NCBI GenBank assembly: GCA_030619215.1
Contig: JAUXBV010000300.1
Location: 1 to 5,299, forward strand
Length of the DNA: 5,299 bases
Direction: 5' to 3'
Origin: Fibrobacterota bacterium
GTDB taxonomy: Bacteria > Fibrobacterota > Chitinivibrionia > Chitinivibrionales > JANQEN01
The notes below the pieces were generated by a model that worked only from the letters and a program-made list of their open reading frames with translations, was not told the origin of the DNA and searched no databases. The position numbers and the translations under genes are program-made. Below are positions 1 through 5,299 of the stretch, piece after piece. The first letter of the stretch is position 1. Each line of letters starts with the position of its first letter.

Positions 1-592
1 AGAGCCTTTGTTCTAAGGAAGCAGTGGTTAGCGAGTCTATTTCAAACTGGGCTTTGGAATATTTTCTCATCCAGGAAAAGGTCAAGTCAAAAGAGAGTAA
101 GTTGTGTTCCGTGGTAATAGGGGAGTATGCGATAGACAAGGGGAAACAAACGGTATATTCCGTCGGTTGATCAGGAATTGAAACTGAGACAACACTGTCA
201 GCAGCAAACCAGTCAAGCAGTAAGGCTTTTAATACTATCTCATTTTTCACGCTTTTTTTCCAAAGGTCAAAGACCGGTATTGAGCCAAGCTCCCAGCCAA
301 AGCCAAAGCTCCAGAACGGGTATTTCCACACACGGTATGATGTGTCGATTTCAGATTTTTCCACCTGAATGGAAGAATCAGTTATATCCGTTGATGTATC
401 AGAGGATATTCTAATATTTGTGGCAGTATCAGGTGTTGAGTCGGGTGTAGCACGAAATGAGGCAGTTGTGTCAGAAGTGGAATCTGTAATTTCAGGAATA
501 GACTGAGTAGATGTATTTCCATTATTTAGAGTTTCTTTATTTTCGGCAATAAGCTGTCCTGCTAAAAAAAGTAAATGAAATACCGAAATCAT
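1..592 (-). CDS. Unrecognised exported (possibly outer-membrane) protein, N-terminal part
   Basis: An open frame of 197 codons runs from an ATG at 592 off the left edge without a stop, so the C-terminus is missing. I do not recognise the family. Residues 1-16 are hydrophobic and end in LIA before a polar stretch, like the core and cleavage site of a signal peptide. Residues 17-85 are rich in Ser, Thr, Asp and Asn with several Pro, like a disordered periplasmic linker. From residue 86 the chain becomes aromatic (WKYPFWSFGFGWELG, 89-103). It then shows short alternating polar/hydrophobic stretches (about 133-139, 146-156 and 165-175) that would suit beta-strands, so an outer-membrane barrel or surface protein is possible but unproven. 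The ATG at 592 has no visible Shine-Dalgarno sequence, and the expected basic residues before the hydrophobic core are absent. An upstream ATG at 620 would supply them if one base were removed (see the separate entry). It lies downstream of tsaB on the same strand but about 345 bp away, so it is probably a separate transcription unit. Confidence 0.7.
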   Translation of the reverse strand, partial: MISVFHLLFLAGQLIAENKETLNNGNTSTQSIPEITDSTSDTTASFRATPDSTPDTATNIRISSDTSTDITDSSIQVEKSEIDTSYRVWKYPFWSFGFGWELGSIPVFDLWKKSVKNEIVLKALLLDWFAADSVVSVSIPDQPTEYTVCFPLSIAYSPITTEHNLLSFDLTFSWMRKYSKAQFEIDSLTTASLEQRL

Positions 593-620
593 TAAAAAGA
601 AAGTTATGTTAAATTTCATT
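590..620 (-). other. Probable true start region of the exported protein, out of frame by one base
   Basis: The ATG at 618-620 begins MKFNITF, a typical basic signal-peptide n-region, but as written its frame ends at a TAA after 27 codons. If either A-run in attaaaaagaaaag (591-604, T-runs on the coding strand) were one base shorter, this start would join the long frame. The product would then read MKFNITF, FLM and ISVFHLL, a complete signal peptide. Upstream of 620 is a purine-rich GAGAG about eight bases from the ATG, whereas the in-frame ATG at 592 is preceded by a pyrimidine-rich stretch. This could be a sequencing or assembly error in a homopolymer, a phase-variable tract or a real mutation. 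The sequence alone cannot decide. Confidence 0.5.
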
Positions 621-691
621 ATTCAAGCTCTCTGATAAATATCAATATACGGAATACGGAAAATAATATAATTAACAAATCATTCACCATT

Positions 692-709
692 AGTATATAG
701 AGTATATAG
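692..709. repeat. Tandem duplication of a 9-mer
   Basis: AGTATATAG occurs twice in direct succession (692-700 and 701-709) with no mismatch. It lies in the AT-rich stretch upstream of the exported-protein gene and just before the transposase-tail remnant. It is short enough to be replication slippage. Confidence 0.7.
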
Positions 710-727
710 GGACGGAGGAAGTTTATC

Positions 728-749
728 AGTTTAGTTTAAGTTTAGTTTG
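728..749. repeat. Tandem duplication of an 11-mer
   Basis: AGTTTAGTTTA (728-738) is followed directly by AGTTTAGTTTG (739-749), differing only at the last base. Each unit itself contains repeated AGTTT. It lies immediately upstream of the ATG at 751 of the transposase-tail remnant. Confidence 0.7.
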
Positions 750-750
750 T

Positions 751-912
751 ATGGCTTCCGAAGCCCTGAAGGTTTTCGCATTTATAGCAGCTAAAGCATA
801 TAACGCACCATTATGCAGGATGGGGGAGTATCTTGGTGTCGGAAATGCGGCAGTATCAGCGATGATTCAATCCGGACGAAAAATTGTTAAAGCCGGAAAT
901 ATTACTATTTGA
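751..912 (+). pseudogene. Remnant of a REP-associated (RAYT/IS200-like) transposase, C-terminal tail only
   Basis: The plus strand encodes 53 codons ending in TGA at 910-912, the only plus-strand frame with a recognisable motif. Residues 21-42 (LCRMGEYLGV, then GNAAVSAMIQSG) fit a helix-turn-helix. The closing pattern LGV..AAVS..I..GRKI.K...I resembles the C-terminal tail of the Y1-type REP-associated transposases, which typically read LA..LGVS..AVS.SV.RGE.IA and end a few residues later. In the intact family this tail follows a catalytic domain with an HUH motif and a nucleophilic Tyr. Neither is present upstream: the frame is open only back to a TAG at 691-693, and the extension (including the two tandem duplications) is not transposase-like. 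No Shine-Dalgarno sequence precedes the ATG at 751. I therefore read it as a 5'-truncated decayed gene rather than a small active protein. The family call is from memory of the motif and is moderate in confidence. A stand-alone small helix-turn-helix protein is the alternative. Confidence 0.5.
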
Positions 913-937
913 CTATTTTACCACCGTCTAATGTGTA

Positions 938-1657
938 CTATTTTGCATTACTCTGCTCAGGACTTTCTTTATTTGCTTTCATTTCAGCGTACGATACCTG
1001 CATATAGTTTGGTAAAATGTCTCCTGCCTTTTTCCATTCATTTTTAGTATCTATTGATTTACAAGCAATGAATGCGCACGCAAGTCCCCGCTGTAGAGAG
1101 AGTTTGTCCGTCGAGTATATATTTTTATAATCTTTAAAGAAGTTTAGTACCGAGCTGTTTCTATAACCCAATGTGTCAATTAACAGAGTATCCTCTTTTT
1201 TGAACATCTTGTCTGACTTTTGTAAAGATACTATTTCATCATCAGTTATTCTTCTCCGAGAGTTTTTACCTCCTTTGAATCTGGCACAAAAGACCCTGTC
1301 CTGTCTTGCATCCATAATTGCTGCTATTGAACCATCCACGCTTGTAAAGGATTCCGCCATGCTTTGCAAAGAGGAGACCGGCAGAATGGGTGTGCCGGAA
1401 GTTAAAAAAAATCCTTTCAAAAAAGAGATCCCGATACGTAGGCCGGTAAAGGAGCCCGGGCCCACAGCTATTCCTGCATAGCTAATGTCAGCGGACTCTA
1501 TTCCGCTCGATTCAAGTAAAAAGTTCATTGCACCGGTTATGTGTTCAGCATGAGAATTACGCGCGTATCGGGAGCACGACAGAAACGGCTCGCCATCCTT
1601 TAAAAGGCCCAGGCTCAACTCTGCTGATGAGGTGTCTATTCCAAGAATCCAGCTCAT
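938..1657 (-). CDS. tsaB: tRNA threonylcarbamoyladenosine biosynthesis protein TsaB
   Basis: TsaB (YeaZ) is the non-catalytic ASKHA-fold partner of TsaD. With TsaE it supports transfer of the threonylcarbamoyl group from TC-AMP to A37 of ANN-decoding tRNAs in the cytoplasm. The 239-residue product has the expected length and family landmarks. These are the N-terminal GIDTSS (6-11), RNSHAEHI (33-40), the hallmark VGPGSFTGLRIGISFLKG (65-82), MDARQDRVFCARF (115-127) and the C-terminal LPNYMQVSYAE (215-225), which matches the usual P-Y-x-R-x-S-A-E with Met in place of Arg. It lacks the metal-binding His pair of TsaD, as expected for TsaB. Its ATG lies in the ATGA overlap with the ddl stop codon, and upstream there is only a weak GGCGGGCAG, so translation is probably coupled to ddl. 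The stop is TAG at 938-940. tsaD and tsaE are not in the window. Confidence 0.95.
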   Translation of the reverse strand: MSWILGIDTSSAELSLGLLKDGEPFLSCSRYARNSHAEHITGAMNFLLESSGIESADISYAGIAVGPGSFTGLRIGISFLKGFFLTSGTPILPVSSLQSMAESFTSVDGSIAAIMDARQDRVFCARFKGGKNSRRRITDDEIVSLQKSDKMFKKEDTLLIDTLGYRNSSVLNFFKDYKNIYSTDKLSLQRGLACAFIACKSIDTKNEWKKAGDILPNYMQVSYAEMKANKESPEQSNAK

Positions 1658-2691
1658 TTATTTCTGCCCGCCGGCGCTGTCTCAATAATAATATCGAGTA
1701 ATTCTGTATACGTGCCGCCGGCAGCGGCAAAGGATTTTGGAACAAGCGATGCAGAGGTTAATCCTGGCAGGGTGTTTGTTTCCAGAACATATATAACATC
1801 ATCTGTCACGATCATATCAGTTCGTGACAGGCCCCGGCATTTAAGTACCAGGTGTGCTTTAAGGGAGACCTCCTGGAGGCGTTTTGTGAGGTCCTCGCTA
1901 CACGGTGCGGGAGTTATCTCCTCGCATGCTCCGGCAGTGTATTTGGCGGTATAATCGAAATATGCCGATTTAACCGGACGGATGAGAATCGGGGGAAGTG
2001 CACGCAGGCTTGCATCCGGGTACTCCAGAACAGGGCAGGAGTATTCATCCCCTGAAATATTCGATTCAATAAGGAATTCATTAGAATCCTTCGAAAGCTC
2101 AGCAATTATCTTTTCAAGGGATTCTTTGGAGTCTGCAAGGTCCATAAGCCTGCTGGAGCCGGATTGCGGGCATTTTACATAACAGGGGAATCCGTGCTTT
2201 GTGATAATATCGTCAATGGTAATACCTGATCCGTCAGTTCGGTAAATAGAGTAAGGCGGTGTAATGATTCCCTGCTGTTCAAAAAGGTATTTGGACTGGA
2301 TCTTATCCATTCCCACTGCACTGGCGCATACACCGGAGCCGGTGTACGGGATATCGATTGTTTCCAGAAACCCCTGGATCCTGCCGTCTTCGCCGAATTC
2401 CCCATGCAAAGCCAAAAGTGCAATATCACACCCTGCCCACACTTCCTGTGACTGAGCGGCAGATACGGGGCCTTTGAAGTGTGAAGATTTGTCCGGATTG
2501 GAGAAGTCATCTTCGGTAAATACAGCGGCATCTGCATCGCTGTAATAGAATTCCTTTTGGAGGGTAATGATAACAGGCCTTATGCGGTATTTAGTTTTGT
2601 CAAGGTGTTTCAGCATTTCCCTGCCGGTGTTAAGGGAGACTTCATGTTCTACGGAAGGGCCGCCCATAATAATATTGACTTGTTTTGCCAT
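1654..2691 (-). CDS. ddl: D-alanine--D-alanine ligase
   Basis: Ddl joins two D-alanines with ATP in the cytoplasm to make the dipeptide that MurF adds to the peptidoglycan precursor. The 345-residue protein is a complete ATP-grasp enzyme. The N-terminal domain has GGPSVEHEVSLNTG (10-23), whose Glu16 corresponds to Glu15 of E. coli DdlB. Next come HGEFGEDGRIQGFLE (96-110) and PYTGSGVCASAVGMDK (115-130). The central domain has VKCPQSGSS (172-180), with Ser179 matching Ser150. The omega loop FDYTAKY (245-251) has Lys250 and Tyr251 matching Lys215 and Tyr216, which favours D-Ala-D-Ala over D-lactate or D-serine products. The metal and phosphate residues are Arg290, Asp292, Glu304 and Asn306 (SRTD, ETNTLPG), followed by SLVPKSFAAAGGTYTELL. 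Two oddities: the loop after GSS reads RLM rather than the usual xVG-type sequence, and ETNT has Thr where small hydrophobic residues are common. The ATG abuts the glyS stop, with an AGGA eight bases upstream inside glyS. Confidence 0.96.
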   Translation of the reverse strand: MAKQVNIIMGGPSVEHEVSLNTGREMLKHLDKTKYRIRPVIITLQKEFYYSDADAAVFTEDDFSNPDKSSHFKGPVSAAQSQEVWAGCDIALLALHGEFGEDGRIQGFLETIDIPYTGSGVCASAVGMDKIQSKYLFEQQGIITPPYSIYRTDGSGITIDDIITKHGFPCYVKCPQSGSSRLMDLADSKESLEKIIAELSKDSNEFLIESNISGDEYSCPVLEYPDASLRALPPILIRPVKSAYFDYTAKYTAGACEEITPAPCSEDLTKRLQEVSLKAHLVLKCRGLSRTDMIVTDDVIYVLETNTLPGLTSASLVPKSFAAAGGTYTELLDIIIETAPAGRNK

Positions 2692-2703
2692 TTATGCATT
2701 CCT
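2689..2703 (-). promoter_or_regulatory. glyS stop / ddl start junction with internal ribosome binding site
   Basis: On the coding strand the junction reads AGGAATGCATAAATG. The glyS stop TAA (2692-2694) is immediately followed by the ddl ATG (2689-2691). The AGGA at 2700-2703 lies eight bases upstream within the last glyS codons. This fixes the ddl start and suggests translational coupling. Confidence 0.8.
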
Positions 2704-4209
2704 GAGTTTTGAGGTGATACATTCAACAACAGAGTCGGAAGCGACCCGGTATTGCTCACGGGTATCCCGTTCACGAATAGTAACCGTGCCATCTTCCATG
2801 GTCTGTCCGTCAACGGTTATGCAATAGGGTGTTCCAGCTTCATCCTGGCGTGCATAACGCCTGCCGATTGACAGGTTAATGTCAAGGAAAGAGCTGATGG
2901 AATGGCTTAAAAGATCGTTGTATATCTTTTCTGCTTTTTCAGGCATGCCGTCACGTTTGACCAATGGAAGTGAAGCGACCTTGATAGGTGAAAGAGACGG
3001 GTGGAAACGAAGAACCGTTCGTTTGTCCTTGCCTTCACCCTCGACATCGTATGAGTCAATAAGAAAGGCAAGTGTCGCACGGTCGGCGCCTGCTGCCGGC
3101 TCTATTACAAATGGGAACATGTGCTCTTTGGTCTCTTCGTCAAACAGGGCGAGGCTTTTTCCGCTGGAGTTGGAGTGTTGCTTCAGGTCAAAATCTGTTC
3201 TGTTCGCTATTCCCTCAAGCTCGCTCCAGCCGAATGGAAACTTATATTCAACGTCAACGCAGGCTTTTGCATAGTGTGCAAGCTCGTTCTTCTCGTGGTC
3301 GCGGAGCCTGATGTTCTCTTTTTTAATGCCGTATTCCAGATACCAGTTGAACCGGGTGTTTTTCCAGTATTCATACCAATTTTCATCCTCCTCCGGGGGA
3401 ACAAAATATTCCATTTCCATCTGTTCAAATTCACGGGTACGGTAGGTAAAGTTGCCCGGCGTAATTTCATTGCGGAAGCTCTTGCCTATCTGGGCAATGC
3501 CGAAGGGTATTTTCATACGTGAAGCCTGCTGGACATTGAGGAAGTTGACAAATATTCCCTGTGCCGTTTCAGGGCGCATATACACGGTGGAAGAGGCGTC
3601 CTCAACAGGCCCCATAAAGGTTCTAAACATGAGATTAAAGTTTCTTGCTTCAGTGAGTTTACCGCCGTTTTCAGGATTGAAACCTGTTGTGTTTTCAACC
3701 TCCTCTGTCGTTTCACCCAGAAGCTCAGGTTTTACGATGCTACGCTGCTGATAGAATTCCCGCGCTGTTTTTCTTGCTTTGTCAAAATCCGCGGGGGTTT
3801 TTGCTAGGACCGAATACGGCTCCGTAATTGCCGCGTCTGATTCCCTGTCTTTTGCACCGGTAAAGTGCAGTACCGTTCCTGATTGCGGTTCTATATCGTC
3901 TGCCCTGAAACGTTTTTTTGTAAGAAGGCAGTCAACCAGAGGGTCGGTAAAGCCCTTCAGGTGTCCTGACGCTTCCCATACTTTCGGGTGCATAAGGATT
4001 GATGCGTCAATGCCGACAATATCCCGCCTGCTGGAGACCATTGATTTCCACCACGCCTCCTTAACGTTGCGTTTTAGCTCCACACCGAGGGGCCCGTAAT
4101 CCCAGCAGCTGTTGAGTCCGCCATAGATTTCACTGGATTGAAAGATGAAACCGCGTCTTTTACATAGTGCTACAATTGTTGCCATCTTGTCCTGTCTGTT
4201 GCCACTCAT
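2692..4209 (-). CDS. glyS: Glycine--tRNA ligase, single-chain homodimeric type
   Basis: This class IIa aminoacyl-tRNA synthetase charges tRNA-Gly with glycine in the cytoplasm. It is the alpha2 single-polypeptide type (also called glyQS), not the separate GlyQ/GlyS alpha2beta2 type. The 505-residue length fits. Landmarks in order are [18 protein letters not shown] (25-42), [17 protein letters not shown] (74-90), an insertion (about 103-185) ending in [27 protein letters not shown] (212-225), and motif 2 around [21 protein letters not shown] (245-265). They continue with [13 protein letters not shown] (330-342) and motif 3 [16 protein letters not shown] (367-382) with Arg377. The C-terminal anticodon-binding domain (about 400-505) includes [14 protein letters not shown] and [15 protein letters not shown]. 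The insertion carries FNPENGG where many relatives have a Cys-rich CPxCG knuckle. The start at 4209 is backed by AAAGGA five bases upstream. An internal Met9 also follows AGGACAAG, but the upstream start is preferred. It is the first gene of the tight glyS-ddl-tsaB unit. Confidence 0.97.
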   Translation of the reverse strand: MSGNRQDKMATIVALCKRRGFIFQSSEIYGGLNSCWDYGPLGVELKRNVKEAWWKSMVSSRRDIVGIDASILMHPKVWEASGHLKGFTDPLVDCLLTKKRFRADDIEPQSGTVLHFTGAKDRESDAAITEPYSVLAKTPADFDKARKTAREFYQQRSIVKPELLGETTEEVENTTGFNPENGGKLTEARNFNLMFRTFMGPVEDASSTVYMRPETAQGIFVNFLNVQQASRMKIPFGIAQIGKSFRNEITPGNFTYRTREFEQMEMEYFVPPEEDENWYEYWKNTRFNWYLEYGIKKENIRLRDHEKNELAHYAKACVDVEYKFPFGWSELEGIANRTDFDLKQHSNSSGKSLALFDEETKEHMFPFVIEPAAGADRATLAFLIDSYDVEGEGKDKRTVLRFHPSLSPIKVASLPLVKRDGMPEKAEKIYNDLLSHSISSFLDINLSIGRRYARQDEAGTPYCITVDGQTMEDGTVTIRERDTREQYRVASDSVVECITSKLRNA

Positions 4210-4308
4210 TAGTATCCTTTCGCTCCTGTTTTGTTTAATATTTTTTGTTTTAGTAAATTAATTACATAAAAATTAGTACATCAATTTCGTACTCTCGTAC
4301 CCTCGTAT
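4210..4308 (-). promoter_or_regulatory. Spacer between purC and glyS, possible glyS promoter
   Basis: This 99-bp stretch is strongly AT-rich and separates purC from the tightly packed glyS-ddl-tsaB unit, so it is the natural place for a second promoter. A weak candidate is TTGATG (4279-4284) with TTAATT (4256-4261) at 17-bp spacing; the -10 match is poor. The glyS ribosome binding site AAAGGA is at 4215-4220, and a second AGGAG lies at 4223-4227. There is no GC-rich terminator hairpin for purC, so read-through from purC is also possible. No T-box-like conserved element is seen. Confidence 0.3.
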
Positions 4309-4310
4309 TT
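4287..4310. repeat. Period-8 tandem repeat, three units
   Basis: Three consecutive 8-mers read TCGTACTC, TCGTACCC and TCGTATTT (4287-4294, 4295-4302, 4303-4310). All share TCGTA, and the last runs two bases into the purC stop codon. The GTAC cores are palindromic. No function is evident. It could be slippage, a protein-binding array or the edge of a dispersed repeat. Confidence 0.6.
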
Positions 4311-5277
4311 ACCCACGGTATTTGCTTAAATTATCCTTCAATCTTTCCTCAATCGAAATGTCAGTATCAACGGTAAATTCCTTTCCGGTAATCATCTCGT
4401 AAAGTTTAATGTAGCGTGAAGAGAGCTCCACTACCAGGTCATCAGGTGCAGAAGGCAGTTCAGGATCATTATAGGGATCGCAATTCTCCTTGAACCAGAG
4501 TCTCAGGAACTCCTTGTCAATATTTTCAGGTTCAAGGTTCCGGGAGAGTCGTTCCTTGTATGAGTCAGCAAGCCAGTAGCGGGAAGAATCGGGTGTATGT
4601 ATCTCATCAATAAGGGTAATTTCTCCATTGTCATCAAGGCCCATCTCATATTTTGTGTCAACAAGGATCAGACCATGTTCTTTCGCAATTTCAGAACCAT
4701 AAGCAAAAAGCTTAAAAGCGATATTTTCACATTTCTGCCAGGTCTCTTCATCAATGATACCGCGTTTGACAATCTCTTCTGCAGAAATTGACTCGTCATG
4801 ATCTTCTGCCTTGGTAGTCGGTGTGAGGATCGGCTTATCGAATTTCTGGTTTTTAACCATGCCATCCGGCAGTAAATTTCCGCAAATATCACGCTCGCCT
4901 TTTGAATACTTCATCCAGGCCGATGTATCAGTTGAACCGGTAATATAAGCGCGGACAACAAATTCTATCGGGAGAACACTGCACTTTTTAGCAACGGTAA
5001 CATTTGGGTCAGGGACTTCAATTACATGGTTTTTAACAATGTCTTTGGTATTTTCAAACCAGAATGCGCTGACCTGGTTTAGTACCTGCCCTTTAAATGG
5101 CACTGCTGCAAGTATTCTGTCAAATGCGCTCTGACGGTCGGTGGTAATGAGAATAAGTTTATCTCCCAGACCAAATGTATCTCTAACCTTGCCCTTTCTG
5201 GGATTGGGCAGGTCCAAAAATGTGGTATCTTTTAGACAGTTTTGTAAATTTGAGTGAATAATATCCTTTGAAATCAT
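4309..5277 (-). CDS. purC: Phosphoribosylaminoimidazole-succinocarboxamide synthase (SAICAR synthetase)
   Basis: PurC condenses CAIR with L-aspartate using ATP to form SAICAR, a late step of de novo purine synthesis in the cytoplasm. The 322-residue protein is of the longer form (about 300 residues, as in yeast Ade1) rather than the roughly 240-residue E. coli form, and has an extended C-terminal region. Landmarks are RKGKVRDTF (27-35), TTDRQSAFD (45-53), FKGQVLNQ (61-68), the family signature LPIEFVVRAYITGS (102-115), ILTPTTKAEDHDESIS (150-165), LILVDTKYEMG (203-213) and LIDEIHTPDSSRYW (222-235). The second signature has Met where Phe is usual (EMG for EFG), a mild change. The ATG at 5277 is preceded by AGGAG (5283-5287) at five bases, a strong ribosome binding site that fixes the start. 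No other pur gene is in the window. The gene is followed by a 99-bp spacer with no clear terminator before glyS. Confidence 0.96.
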   Translation of the reverse strand: MISKDIIHSNLQNCLKDTTFLDLPNPRKGKVRDTFGLGDKLILITTDRQSAFDRILAAVPFKGQVLNQVSAFWFENTKDIVKNHVIEVPDPNVTVAKKCSVLPIEFVVRAYITGSTDTSAWMKYSKGERDICGNLLPDGMVKNQKFDKPILTPTTKAEDHDESISAEEIVKRGIIDEETWQKCENIAFKLFAYGSEIAKEHGLILVDTKYEMGLDDNGEITLIDEIHTPDSSRYWLADSYKERLSRNLEPENIDKEFLRLWFKENCDPYNDPELPSAPDDLVVELSSRYIKLYEMITGKEFTVDTDISIEERLKDNLSKYRG

Positions 5278-5282
5278 AAAAA

Positions 5283-5287
5283 CTCCT
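5283..5287 (-). promoter_or_regulatory. Ribosome binding site of purC
   Basis: The coding strand reads AGGAGTTTTTATG, a near-consensus Shine-Dalgarno sequence five bases before the purC ATG. The remaining bases to the right edge are too few to identify a promoter. Confidence 0.85.
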
Positions 5288-5299
5288 GACTATTTAGTG

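Larger units (their letters stand above)
593..937. other. 345-bp spacer between tsaB and the exported-protein gene
   Basis: No intact gene is visible here. The part from 621 to 750 is very AT-rich and would hold the promoter of the minus-strand exported-protein gene. I see no convincing -35/-10 pair; TTGTTA and TATATT-like hexamers occur but at poor spacing. The stretch also holds two short tandem duplications and the plus-strand transposase-tail remnant, each listed separately. No GC-rich hairpin followed by a T-tract is found downstream of tsaB, so an intrinsic terminator for the glyS-ddl-tsaB unit is not apparent. Confidence 0.6.

Noticed and set aside
178..414. Plus-strand 78-codon frame
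   Set aside because: It is antisense to the exported-protein frame, has no recognisable motif and no good ribosome binding site.
714..720. GGAGGAA as a ribosome binding site for the 751 frame
   Set aside because: It lies about 30 bases upstream of the ATG at 751, too far to act, and no start codon lies at proper spacing.
753..765. Hairpin GGCTTCCGAAGCC as an intrinsic terminator
   Set aside because: The five-base-pair stem with a three-base loop is not followed by a T-tract on either strand at the proper distance, and it lies about 170 bp beyond the tsaB stop.
1173..1481. Plus-strand 102-codon frame
   Set aside because: It is a shadow of tsaB on the opposite strand. The tsaB frame carries all family motifs.
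2879..3522. Plus-strand frames of up to 133 codons
   Set aside because: They are antisense to conserved glyS sequence with no domain-like features.
2692..4185. Alternative glyS start at Met9
   Set aside because: An AGGACAAG precedes it, but the upstream ATG has a better AAAGGA at ideal spacing and the extension is short and plausible.
4248..4271. AT-only imperfect inverted repeat in the purC-glyS spacer as a purC terminator
   Set aside because: The stem is nearly all A-T with a bulge and lacks the GC-rich core needed; such pairing is expected by chance in AT-rich DNA.
4210..4308. T-box leader for glyS
   Set aside because: The spacer is under 100 bp, AT-rich and has no T-box consensus or specifier-stem structure.

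Overview
The window is an ordinary bacterial housekeeping region. Every convincing gene lies on the minus strand, so transcription runs from position 5299 towards position 1. In that order the genes are purC (SAICAR synthetase), glyS (single-chain dimeric-type glycyl-tRNA synthetase), ddl (D-alanine--D-alanine ligase), tsaB (t6A tRNA-modification subunit) and the start of an unrecognised exported protein that runs off the left edge.

The organism is probably a Gram-negative bacterium. The N-terminal protein has a signal-like segment, a Ser/Thr/Asp-rich linker and an aromatic region with alternating hydrophobic residues, as in envelope or outer-membrane proteins. The long form of PurC and the GlyRS variant with 'NPENGG' in place of a Cys-containing knuckle suggest a lineage outside the Proteobacteria, possibly in the FCB/Fibrobacterota area. 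That placement is inference from remembered family features, not from a tree.

Layout: 5278-5299 holds the purC ribosome binding site. purC (4309-5277) is followed by a 99-bp AT-rich spacer (4210-4308) with a short period-8 repeat and possibly a promoter for the next genes. glyS, ddl and tsaB (4209 down to 938) form a tight unit: the glyS stop codon directly abuts the ddl ATG (TAAATG), and ddl and tsaB overlap by four bases (ATGA). These genes serve purine synthesis, tRNA charging, peptidoglycan precursor synthesis and tRNA modification, all core growth functions. Between tsaB and the exported-protein gene is a 345-bp stretch (593-937). It contains two short tandem duplications and, on the plus strand, a 53-codon remnant that looks like the C-terminal helix-turn-helix tail of a REP-associated (IS200-like, RAYT) transposase. 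This is the only sign of mobile DNA.

The most unusual points are an apparent one-base frameshift at the start of the exported-protein gene, the transposase-tail remnant, and the small tandem repeats in both spacers. I see no CRISPR array, tRNA or rRNA gene, defence system or new multi-gene system here.
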